Shown: positions 11,611 through 21,703 of the stretch, one piece after another
How the letters are laid out: each line of letters opens with the position of its first letter
How positions within the stretch are numbered: position 1 is the stretch's first letter
Source: Henckelia pumila
Lineage: Eukaryota; Streptophyta; Magnoliopsida; Lamiales; Gesneriaceae
NCBI RefSeq assembly: GCF_033568475.1
Contig: NC_133122.1
Coordinates: forward strand, 138,515,402 to 138,579,401
Reading direction: 5' to 3'
DNA length: 64,000 bases
The notes under the pieces: model-generated
Databases searched by the model: none
Told to the model about the DNA's origin: nothing
What the model saw: the letters and a program-made list of their open reading frames with translations, nothing else
Translations under genes and position numbers: made by a program

Positions 11611-12750
11611 AAGCCCTTAGCCACAAGTTGGCTCACCGAGCACCCACTCTTTCAGTTGTTCGACCACTCCCTATTTCCGAGTGGAAATGGAAGAACATCA
11701 CTATGAAATTTGTAGTTGGGTTGCCAAGGAGCGCCAGAGGGTGCACAAATATTTGGGTGATTGTCGATCGACTCACCAAGTCAGCACATTTCTTACTGGT
11801 GAAGACTACTTTCACCATGACTCAATATACAGAGCTGTACATTTGAGAGATTGTAGGACTTCATGGGATTCCAATCTCGATTGTGTAAGATAGGAATCCG
11901 AGGTTTACTTCTTCATTCTAGAAGAGTCTATATGCAACTTTGGGGATGAAGTTGTTGTTCAGTACTTATTTTCATCCCCAGATCGATGGTCAGTCAGAGT
12001 GGGTTATTCAGATCCTTGAGGATTTTTTAAGTGCCTGTGTGATCAACTTTCAGGGCTTGTGGGAGTCGAGACTACCTCTAGTGGAGTTCACCTATAACAA
12101 CAATTATCAGTTGTCTATAGGTATGGCTTCATATGAGGCTCTTTATGGGAGAAGGTGTAGATCACCTGTGCATTGGGATGAGGTTGATGAGAGAATTTTC
12201 TCAGGACTGCAGATATTGTGATGCGGATTCGAGATAGGATGATGACTGTACAGAGTCGTCAGAAGAGTTATGCTGATCGACGACGAAGATATCTCGAGTT
12301 TGCCGTTGGAGACCATGTCTTTGTGAGGATTGCCCATGAAGGGTGTGATGTGTTTTGGTAGGAAAGGCAAACTCAGTCTGAGGTTTATTGGTACGTTATA
12401 GATTCTTGAGAGCATTGGTACGTTAGCGTATCGAATAACACTACCTCCTAATCTTGCGGCTGTGCACAACGTATTCCATATATCGATGTTGCGGAAGTAT
12501 ATCTCTAATCCATCTCATGTTTTGGATTATGAGCCTCTGCAGTTGACTTCAGACTTGTCGTTCAACGAGAAACTAGTGCAGATCTTGGCGCGAGAGAGCG
12601 GAGGCCGAGGATGCGAGTTATTCCCATGGTCAAGGTCCGATGGCCAAATCAATCTGAGGAGGAGGCTACCTTGGAGGCCGAGGCCAATTTCCGGACGCGT
12701 TATCTAGAGCTTTTCGGCACGTACTTCAATTTCGAGGACGAAATTTTTTT
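11611..12750 (+). pseudogene. Element F: chromovirus integrase and C-terminal tail, decayed
   Basis: Plus-strand fragments of Ty3 integrase: PISEWKWKNITMKF and [14 protein letters not shown] (11660-11800), FSTYFHPQIDGQSEWV (11950-12010), LPLVEFTYNNNYQLSIGM and [17 protein letters not shown] (12070-12190), then AVHNVFHISMLRKY (12455-12500) and a chromodomain-like end near 12610-12715. At least three frameshifts and several stops break it. The HHCC region and everything upstream were separated by the copia E insertion. It is Tekay-like, related to A and L but older. Confidence 0.88.
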
Positions 12751-12751
12751 T

Positions 12752-12766
12752 AGGGGTGGGGGGAGT
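12752..12766 (+). other. Polypurine tract of F
   Basis: aggggtggggggag directly precedes the LTR start tgtaatgcc at 12767, after the tail of integrase. Confidence 0.8.
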
Positions 12767-13716
12767 TGTAATGCCTAGAATTTATTTTACATTAAACCGT
12801 ATGCATAATTAGAAGAATTTAATTATTTTAAAAATAAATTGAAATGACTTCTACGTGCCATGTTTATGTGTTTCAAATTAATTTATTACATTTAACCATA
12901 TTATTTTGAGCGTTATGAATTTTTGAGAAAAAGTTGATTTGCGAGCGTGTAGACGAGACCGTGGAAGATCGAGATAAAATTTTAATAGAAATTTGTGTCT
13001 AATATTTTTAAGAGCCTAAAATAGTTATTTTAAGACTTATTTTATAGACAAATTTAGGTTTTATTTATATAAAAATTTTAAAAGTCTATTATGCACCTAA
13101 ATAAGTCATTTTAAGGGCTTTTAAGGCATTCTAAAATTTGGACTTTTAATTATTTCGAAAATTAGCAATTTTAATGCCCAAAAATTTTATGTTGGGCTAA
13201 TGTCATTTTATTCTTAACCATTTTTAATTACAAGGCTCTAAGCCCATGAACTTTTAAACCAAATTTCAAGCCCTAAATTCATTCTATCACCTTCATCCTC
13301 TCGTTTTCTTGGAGCTCAAGTTGCAGCTAGAGGCTGCCGATCCCTCACCTTGCACTCACCTCATGAACTTGAAGAAAATTTCAAGGAGTTTGAGCATTCC
13401 AATCGTCCCGTTTCAAGCTACGCACACATATTTCTTATTATTGAGCTAAGGAATGATCTATCTTTTGTTTATCACCCATTTAGATCATATAACCTCTGCA
13501 TTTCATGTTAAAAATCATGATTTGTTGCATTGTATGTTGTTTGGTAGCTAAATAGTTAAGATGCTATTCATCATTTTGCCTTTTTGCATTGGTGGCCCAA
13601 TTTCTTGTTGGTTATTTGTCCAAGTTGGTTCGAGCAGCTGCTGGCCCTATTTGGGTGGTTAGTTGGGCTCGTTGGGGGCTGGTTTGTAGTTGGAGAGTTT
13701 CCTGGTAGTGGCTGAG
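12767..13716 (+). repeat. 3' LTR of F, first part
   Basis: Starts tgtaatgcctag after the PPT and runs to the T1 insertion. The last five bases, ctgag, are the T1 target-site duplication. No gene is supported. It continues at 21704. Confidence 0.8.
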
Positions 13717-15119
13717 TGATAAGTGTATTTTATACACTTAATTTAGTTATGAGTTTTATTGTTAATTGTTTGTTTCGAGCAGATTTATGTGGGTGTTTGT
13801 TGTTTTTGTGGTTGTAGGGAATTATGGAGATTTGGTGGAAAAAAAAAAGAAATTAATGGAAAAGAAGAATTATTGTGGAAGAGAAAAAAGAAAATAAAAG
13901 AAAGGGAAAAGTAAAGAAAAAAAGAACGAACAGACAAAAGAAAGAAGATTGGGCTTTTGGTTATTGGCCTAAAGTCAGCGCTTAGTGTTAGCGTTAAAGA
14001 GTGAGAAAGAAGCGCTATCGCGCTGCTGCTCTGAATATTTGAGATTGAATTCAAGATTAAGGGGTGCCCGCCTAGTTACATTGCGCGCCCGCCCCGATCG
14101 GGAATCTGAGTGTTTTTATTATTTCGGGAAATTATTTTCATGGGCTTTTGAGTGGGCTTTTGAGTGGGCATATAAAAGGGAATTCTTTGATCGTGAAAAA
14201 GGGGCCGCCACACATTACGCACAGGTCAAAGAATAATTCAGAGGAGTGATCGTGAGATTTTCTTGGAGAATTCGGAGCTTAATTGAAGAACGAAGACGGA
14301 GATCGAGAGACCGGACACGGCGTCGACGACGGATTTGTTTTCTTTACTTTTTATTTATTTTATTCTGAATATGTTTGGATTTATGAATTATTATTTTATT
14401 CAGAATTTTATTATGAACTAATTTTTTAGATTCTAGAGGTCGGATGGAACCTGGTGTAGACGCTTTCATGAATTTTTGATTTTATTGAATTGAGTTTCTT
14501 CTAGATTACTTGTTTTTTTCTAGAATTGATTGTCTTTTCAATTACTTGATCAATAATTGATTTGTAATATTTATTTGAAATCTGGCACTCGGGAGAGGAG
14601 ATTTTGAATAAGACCATTAGAAACTACACTGTTAATTATTTATATAGCTCGGGAAAGTATATAATTTTAACAGAGCTTTTAAAAAGAACATTGTTTTGTG
14701 ATAAATCACTGCGATAAATTCTTAATAGGGATATTGAAATTGAATTGTAGTTGATAAAAATTATTTGTTGCTCGGGAGAGGAAAATAATAAACTTAAGTG
14801 TTCTTGGCTATTAATTGACTAGAATTCATGAAGATTAATTAATTAGGATTGATTGTTGTTGAAACCAGGTGAAATCTGAACCTCTAGACCATTATTCTGT
14901 GATTGATTTTTATCTGAAAGTTGTGTGCGTGCTTATAAAAACTTCATTGTTATTTTATTTTTCTGCAAAATTCTGAAAGTTTGATTTTCTAGATAAAGTT
15001 TGGACTATTTTAATTACAAGCACTGAATATTTTCATTTTACTCCTTGTGGGATCGATATCTGATTTTATCACTATATTAAAACTTGACACTCGTACGCTT
15101 GCGAGGAATTTTCACAACA
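13717..15119 (+). repeat. 5' LTR of T1
   Basis: 1403 bp, TGATAAGTG...TCACAACA. TATAAAA lies at 14171-14177, about 150 bases after the palindrome gcgctatcgcgc. It is about 85 bp longer than the 3' LTR because the latter lacks the stretch just upstream of the TATA box. The open frame at 13985-14236 overlaps promoter sequence and is not credible as a gene. Confidence 0.93.
14171..14177 (+). promoter_or_regulatory. TATA box of T1 5' LTR
   Basis: TATAAAA followed by gggaattc. Upstream lie a duplicated gggcttttgagt motif and GC-rich palindromes (gcgctatcgcgc, gcgcgcccgcccc). The position is typical of the U3/R border. Confidence 0.65.
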
Positions 15120-15125
15120 AGTTTT

Positions 15126-15143
15126 TGGCGCCGTTGCCGGGGA
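15126..15143 (+). other. Primer binding site of T1 (tRNA-Asp type)
   Basis: TGGCGCCGTTGCCGGGGA, six bases after the LTR end. It is complementary to the 3' end of plant tRNA-Asp, the primer of Athila-type elements. Confidence 0.9.
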
Positions 15144-15246
15144 GTAAATTTTGATTATTTTTTAGTCTTGTTACCAATTAGTCTAGATTTTAATTTAGAG
15201 TTTTTTTTATATTTTAAGTTACTAATTGATTTCTTCTTAATTTTAA

Positions 15247-17537
15247 TTGCAGTCTATGCGACGATCTCAAAGTGCAAATTCTTTACTTTTTGATCCGGAG
15301 ATCGAGCGCACTGCACGTGCTTTGAGAAGAATTAGAAGAGAAGAAATCAATAACATGGCCGAAGAAGAAGAACAACAACCTCCCTTGGTTCCAGTTAGAG
15401 ATCACTTCATGCCGACGATCCAGGCTCACTATTCTGGAATCGCTTGAGGGACCATTAATGCCAATAATTTTGAACTGAAGCCGTCTTTGATCAACATGGT
15501 TCAATAGAACCAATTTAATGGGAGCGCCACTGCTGATCCTCACCTAAACCTACGGACTTTTTGGAGATAACCGATACGGTAAAAATTAATGGTGTGTCTG
15601 AGGATATTATTCGCTTACGCTTGTTTCCTTTTTCTCTCAGGGATCAAGCAAGGAGTTGGTTGCAGTCACTGCCACTAGGAAGCATCACTACTTGGGAGGG
15701 GATGGCAGAAAAATTTCTTGCAAAGTACTTTCCACCTGCCAAATCCACCCAATTGAAGATCGAAATCAGCACTTTTAGACAGATGGACACTGAACAGCTC
15801 TACGAGGCATGGAAAAGGTACAAAGAATTACTTAGACGTTGTCCTAACCACAATTTTGCAGATTGGGAATAGATCGAGTGGTTTTACAACGGACTGAATG
15901 CACCTACAAGGATGAATGTAGATTCTGCTGCTGGAGGCACCATTTTTGCTAAGGACCATGTGCAGGCCTATGATATGCTGGAGCAGATAACGGTCAATAG
16001 TTTCCAATGGCCATCTGAGCATATGAGAGTCAAGAAGCCAGCTGGAGTGTATGCAGTGGATCCTCTCACATCCATCACTGCTCAATTATCTGCACTGACT
16101 ACACAGGTAGCTTCTTTGAATAAGATTAATGTTGCAGATTCAACTGGAGTTGAAGGATCACATGCCCCAGAGCAAGTTAATTATATGAATCCTAATGGCT
16201 ACCGAGGTTATGGAGCTTACAGAGGTAATCCTGTCCCTAATACTTATCACCCTAGTATGCGTAATCATGAAAATTTTTCTTATGCTAACAATGACAATGT
16301 GTTGAATCCTCCTCCGGGATACAACACAATTAAGGGTGAGGGTAAGCCATCTTTGGAGGATGTTGTTAGTACCTTTGTATAGGAATCAGGTAAGAGAATG
16401 GCGAGAACTGAGTCTCGCCTTGACAGTTTAGAGACGCACATGGCCAACATGGGCGCGGTGTTGCAATCCATGGAGACTAGCATTGGGCAGTTGGCGAACG
16501 CACTGAAGGACAATAAAAGAGGCCAGTTTTCGAGCAACACTGAGGTAAATCCCAAGGAGCAGTGCAATGCCATCGAGTTGAGGAGTGGCAAAGAAGTTGG
16601 ATTCCAAATCCCTACTGTTGCAGAGAAGAAATTTGAGGAAAAAGTCGAGGAAAAAGAGAAGGAGCCTGAACCTGACCCGAAACTGATGTACAAGCCGCCA
16701 CTCCCCTACCCACAAAGTTTCAAGAAGAAGGCATTGGATGAGCAGTTCTCAAAGTTCTTGGAGATTTTCAAGAAAATCCACATCAACATCCCCTTTGCTG
16801 AAGCTTTGGAGCAAATGCCAAACTATGCGAAGTTCATCAAGGAGGTGATGTCCAAGAAGAGGAGGCTGCTAGAGAACGAGGTGGTCAATCTGACTGAAGA
16901 GTGCAGTGCGGTGCTTCAAAAGAAAATGCCACAAAAGCTTAAGGATCCAGAGAGTTTTACTATTCCCTGTTCTATTGGTGGTTCTCATTTTAATAATGCA
17001 CTTTGTGATTTAGGGGCCAGTATTAATTTAATGTCATTATCTATTTACAGTGCCTTGGAGTTGGGAGACATGAAATCGAATAAGATTTCATTGCAATTGG
17101 TGGATCGGAGCATTACATAACCCCTAGGAATTGTTGAAGATGTTCTAGTCAAGGTGGATAAATTTATCTTCCCAGCGGATTTTGTGATCTTGGATATTGA
17201 AGCGGATCATGGTGCTCCGCTGATTTTTGAACACCCGTTTTTGGCTACTGCTGATGCCAAAATAGATGTCAAGAAGGGTGAATTATCGATGGGTGTGGAG
17301 TACGAACAAGTGGTCTTCAACTTATTCACGAAAGCACCCAATCCACCTATTGAAGAATTGTGCTTAATTGAACCGGTTGTGAAGTTGGAGAGTTGTCCAA
17401 GAGCTGATTTTGAGGTTGAATCAAAGAGTAAAGCGCCAAATTTATCGACGAAGAAAACCACGAAGAACAGGAAAGCAAAACTTAAAAGGCGGTTCGTGGA
17501 ATTTATTTGGCGAGTAAAAGAGAAAGGGAAGATCTAA
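15247..17537 (+). pseudogene. T1 gag with protease-like C-terminus
   Basis: Starts MRRSQSANSLLFDPEIERT. It contains the Gag core RLFPFSLRDQARSWLQSLP (about 15617-15673), a coiled-coil-like segment (about 16400-16520), a Glu/Lys-rich stretch, and a retropepsin-like motif CDLGASINLMSL near 17004, ending in a basic tail before TAA at 17535. In-frame stops occur at about 15445, 15505, 15870, 16380 and 17118, plus a frameshift near 15556. No CCHC zinc knuckle is visible, unlike B and C. The motif is DLGA rather than DTGA, as in the related copies here. The copy cannot make full-length Gag. Confidence 0.9.
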
Positions 17538-17547
17538 CACCGGTAAA

Positions 17548-17596
17548 AGTCGGGCTGACGACTCTAAACCAAGCGCTACTTGGGAGGCAACCCAAG
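17548..17596 (+). other. Post-gag two-hairpin element, T1 copy
   Basis: Ten bases after the gag stop: hairpin I (AGTCG, loop ggctga, CGACT; 17548-17563), a 15-nt linker containing GCGCT, then hairpin II (CTTGGG, loop AGGCAA, CCCAAG; 17579-17596). The same layout is found in C (40324-40374) and T2 (57728-57776). Conserved order and compensatory stem changes argue for an RNA structure; its role is unknown. Confidence 0.75.
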
Positions 17597-17889
17597 CATT
17601 TTATTTTATTTGCTTTTATTTTCAGTTTATTTAATTTTTGTTATTTAGATGTTTTTAAGTATTTTTATTTTCAATTTTTGAGCTTAATTTTTCTTAATTT
17701 TCAAAATTTTTCAGGCTCCAGAAACTCAAAGTTGAGCAAGCGGCGCGCCCGCCCCATTAATCTGAGCGCCCGCGCCATACCTAGAAGAAATTGACTTGAT
17801 TTGCGAACTAGAGGCGCGCCCGCCCTACTCCTTTTGAGCGCCCGCGCACACGTTTTGCTTCAGTTATTCAAGAACAGCGCACTACCTAG

Positions 17890-18060
17890 CGCTATCGCGC
17901 AGCTCAAAGGCGCTACATTAAGCGCTATCGGGCACACCAACCGCGCACCACCTCCAAGCGCTGACAAGCTCCCATCCGCGCCAGCTTCAGCGCTATCGCG
18001 CTCACCAGCCTGCGCTTTCCATAGCGCAATCGCGCTCTACACAGCGCTATCGCGCTCCAG
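17890..18060 (+). repeat. Array of GCGCTATCGCGC palindromes in T1 body
   Basis: At least five copies or near copies of AGCGCTATCGCGCT occur near 17896, 17920, 17985, 18018 and 18040, mixed with other gcgc motifs. The same palindrome occurs in both T1 LTRs upstream of the TATA box. Confidence 0.7.
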
Positions 18061-18706
18061 CCCCCCCAACGGCGCATAACCTTGCGCCAATGACTTCCCA
18101 TATGCGCTTTTTATAGTGCTAACGTGCAACCACCCCCCATCTGCGCAAGTTCCTTGAGCAACCGCCTTAGCCATCCGAAACTCAGCAACCCAAGAATATA
18201 TGAGCGATAGCATTTCAATCTGCTACCCATTATGCGCGTTTGAGCCTCCACAACAGCGCAACCCCACCACCTCCATGCGCCATCCAGCTCTACATCTGTG
18301 CCTCATCTTGTGCGAACCATCCAGCTGCTACTCTTCCATGCAGCTACACATCCATGCACAGCTTTAACTTCCAGCAACCTATATCATCTTGCCCAAACGA
18401 TTTACCTCCAAGCTGCATGCGCCATCGCACATTTGAAGCTTGTCATGCCTAGCACTCGTTCTTCTTTGCTTATACATTAAGCGAGATATCTTGTCTCCTT
18501 TTCTTTGGGATTCAATTTTTGTGTCTTATCGTGTTCATGAATTATTTCCAGGTTCATTTGGATGTTCATAGGATGCTTATCCACCTCTTCTAGGTTGGTG
18601 TGGCGGCTGCGAAAATTTGTTATGAAGCTTTTGATATTACATCGAGTCCTGATGCTCGGTGTCTAAGGTATGAGTCCCTTGTTTTTTTTTATTATTTTTA
18701 ATAATT

Positions 18707-18747
18707 AGGGACAATGATTATATTAAGTTTGGGGGTGGGGGGGGGTG
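18707..18747 (+). other. Internal polypurine-like tract of T1
   Basis: agggacaatg followed by ttaagtttgggggtggggg, about 1.64 kb upstream of the 3' LTR and very like the terminal PPT. A related block occurs in T2 (57423-57486). It could act as an extra (central) plus-strand primer; this is inference. Confidence 0.55.
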
Positions 18748-20359
18748 AATCAGTGTCTGATCGTGTTGTTTAGTTGAATTAGTTGGTTGGTTGAAAGTTC
18801 TTTAGTTGATTATATTGTGCATCATAGATAAAAAAAAAATTTGTTGAGTTTATTTGTTGTGTTAGTTGAAGTTTTGAGTTTAAAAAGAAATCAAGAAAGA
18901 AATGGATGCATGGCTGATGAGAAAAAAAATTTTGTGCTATAACTGAAATCCATGATTGTCTACCTATCTGACGAATATTTTTGAAAAACAAAATGGAACC
19001 AATTGAATGAACAATTTCCTATATACTCTGTGATTAATGCTTGAATCTGATTTTTGAGACATACAGACATAGAAATGATTAAGGCATTGTTTGAGACTTT
19101 GGGCCTAATTTTTATTGACATAATTTATCATTAGTTGCCTATTTGAGCCTACACGTATATTAGTACTATGAGGTACGAGAATAATCTGAACTTGTTGTGA
19201 AAATCATCGGTTACTGCTGATGATTAATCTTTTATGCACTGATTGATATTTGTATGAATTAATTATGGATTGAGACTTGTCTAGAACTAGTTCGAACACT
19301 CTTCGAGGCGAAATACGGACAAAACTGTGATTAGGAATGATTTAGGCGATTTTTCTGAATTCGTTTGAGCCTTTCAAGCTACCTAATTATATATTTTATC
19401 CCTAGTACCTTGTTTGAGCTTTATTGAAAATCGAATGGCATGCGTGTAAACGTGTGATAAAGCCCTCATTCTTCATTATTTCAAGGTCCTACATTGACTA
19501 CCTGAATAGCCTAAACACTATTTCCTACCTTTAAGGGAGTAATTTCAATGCTAAAATATTATATGCTCCTAGTTTTTATTAGTGAATATGGAATGGTGTG
19601 GTTGATGAATTGAAACGAAGAAGGTAGTTGTGAAAAGAAAGAGGTAATAGAAAAAAAAAATTGAAAAGAGGTTTGAAAAGTTATAAAATAATGTGGTTGA
19701 AAAAGTTGTGAAAAAATTTGTTGATATAAAAAGAGGGATAGAAGAAGAGTTGAAAATTGGAATGGATTGAAGATTTGAAGATTTGTGAATGAAAAAGGAG
19801 TTGGAATTAGAGTTTATGCATTAAATTACTCTTATTTTGAATTCTTATACTTCATTTGTAGCCATGAGCCAGGCCTTACATTATAAGCTGATTAAGTCCT
19901 ATTGATCGAGTTTCAGTTACCCAATATACTAGTGGAGAAGAGTTGCGAGAATTTAGCCTATGGACTGTTGATTGATGCTTTTAATGATTATGAATTTTGA
20001 TCGAAACACGCACACACTATTATTCTTTACATTTACCTGATTGTGAGTGTTTTTGATTTTATATCCTATATTTTGATCCTATGCTACCTTGAAAAGTCCT
20101 CATGATCTATGAATGTTTGAATTGAACTTGGATAAGGGTGTTTTGAACTTGAGTTGCGAAGATTGTGAGTTTGTGCGGTTATTTTGGTTATGATTGAAAC
20201 TTTCAAGTGTTAGTAGGTTGGATGAGATTGGATTTTATTTTTTTTTGAAATCATTGCTGAGGCCATTGCTCCATAATATTTTTTTTTGCTATTCTTGTTG
20301 TTTTTGGTGATTTGAGTTTTTGGAAGATTATTGTTTTGAATATTTTTGCTCGGGACTAG

Positions 20360-20383
20360 AAAAAGTCTAAGTTTGGGGGTATT
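20360..20383 (+). other. Polypurine tract of T1
   Basis: aaaaagtctaagtttgggggtatt abuts the 3' LTR start TGATAAG. Just before it lies gctcgggacta, also found before the PPT of T2. Confidence 0.75.
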
Positions 20384-21698
20384 TGATAAGTGTATTTTAT
20401 ACACTTAATTTAGTTATGTGTTTTATTGTTAATTGTTTGTTTCGAGCAGATTTATATGGGTGTTTTGTTGTTTTTGTGGTCGTAGGGAATTATGGAGATT
20501 TGGTGGAGAAAAGAAGAAATTAATGGAAAAGAAGAATTATTGTGGAAGAGAAAAGAGAAAATAAAAGAAAGGAAAAAGTAAAGAAGAAAAGAACGAACAG
20601 ACAAAAGAAAGAAGATTCGGCTTTTGGTTATTGGGCCTAAAGTCAGCGCTTAGTGTTAGCGCTAAAGAGTGAGAAAGAAGCGCTATCGCGCTGCTGCTCT
20701 GAAGATTTGAGATTTAATTCGAGATTAAAGGGCGCCCGCCTAGTTACATATAAAAGGGAATTCTTTGATCGTGAAAAAGGGGCCGCCACACACATTACAC
20801 ACAGATCAGAGAATAATTCAAAGGAGTGATCGTGAGATTTTCTTGGAGAATTCGGAGCTTAATTGAAGAACGAAGACAGAGATCGAGAGATCGGACACGG
20901 CGTCGATAACGAATTTGTTTCCTTTACTTTTTATTTATTTTATTCTGAATATGTTTGGATTTATGAATTATTATTTTATTCAGAATTTTGTTATGAACTA
21001 ATTTTTTAGAGTCTAGAGGTCGGATGGAACCTGGTGTAGACACTTTCATTAATTTTTGATTTTATTGAATTGAGTTTCTTCTAGATTAATTGTTTTTTCT
21101 AGAATTGATTGTCTTTTCAATTACTTGATAAATAATTGATTTGTAATATTTATTTAAAATCTGGCACTCGGAAGAGGAGATTTTGAATAGGACCATTAGA
21201 AACTACACTGTTAATTATTTATATAGCTCAGAAGAGTGTATAATTTTAACAGAGCTTTTAAAAAGAACATTGTTTTGTGATAGATCACTGTGATAAATTC
21301 TTAATAGGGATATTAGAATTGAATTGTAGTTGATAAAAATTATTTTTTGCTCGGGAGAGGGAAATAATAAACTTAAGTGTTTTTGGCTATTAATTGACTG
21401 GAATTCATGAAGATTAATTAATTAGGATTGATTGTTGTTGAAACCAGATGAAATCTAAACCTCTAGACCATTATTCTCTGATTGATTTTTATCTGAAAGT
21501 TGTGTGCGTGCTTATAAAAACTTCATTGTTATTTTATTTTTCTGCAAAATTCTGAAAGTTTGATTTTCTAGATAAAGTTTGGACTATTTTAATTACAAGT
21601 ACTGAATATTTTCATTTTACTCCCTGTGGGATTGATATCTGATTTTATCACTATATTAAAACTTGACACTCGTACGCTTGCGAGAAATTTTCACAACA
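20384..21698 (+). repeat. 3' LTR of T1
   Basis: 1315 bp, TGATAAGTG...TCACAACA, closely matching 13717-15119 except for about 85 missing bases before its TATA box (near 20745) and scattered substitutions. It is followed by ctgag at 21699-21703. Confidence 0.93.
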
Positions 21699-21703
21699 CT
21701 GAG

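Larger units (their letters stand above)
17597..20383 (+). other. T1 non-coding region between gag and 3' LTR
   Basis: About 2.8 kb where pol or env would be in an autonomous element, with no retroelement protein motif. It holds a palindromic array (17890-18060), an internal purine tract (18724-18747), AT-rich filler and the PPT. The open frames at 17801-18079 and 18240-18452 are GC-rich repeat artefacts. Confidence 0.75.
13717..21698 (+). mobile_element. Element T1: gag-only Athila-like LTR retrotransposon
   Basis: 7982 bp bounded by two LTRs (13717-15119 and 20384-21698) and by ctgag on both sides. It has a tRNA-Asp-type PBS (15126-15143), one broken gag/protease-like region (15247-17537), about 2.8 kb without genes, and a PPT. 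No reverse transcriptase, RNase H or integrase motif is present anywhere in the body, so it is non-autonomous. The layout matches what has been called TR-GAG (terminal-repeat retrotransposon with gag). It depends on proteins from a related element; a pol-bearing Athila-like relative (B) lies nearby. Confidence 0.93.

Noticed and set aside
17801..18079. 92-codon Ala/Ser-rich frame
   Set aside because: Produced by GC-rich palindromic repeats in the gene-less part of T1.
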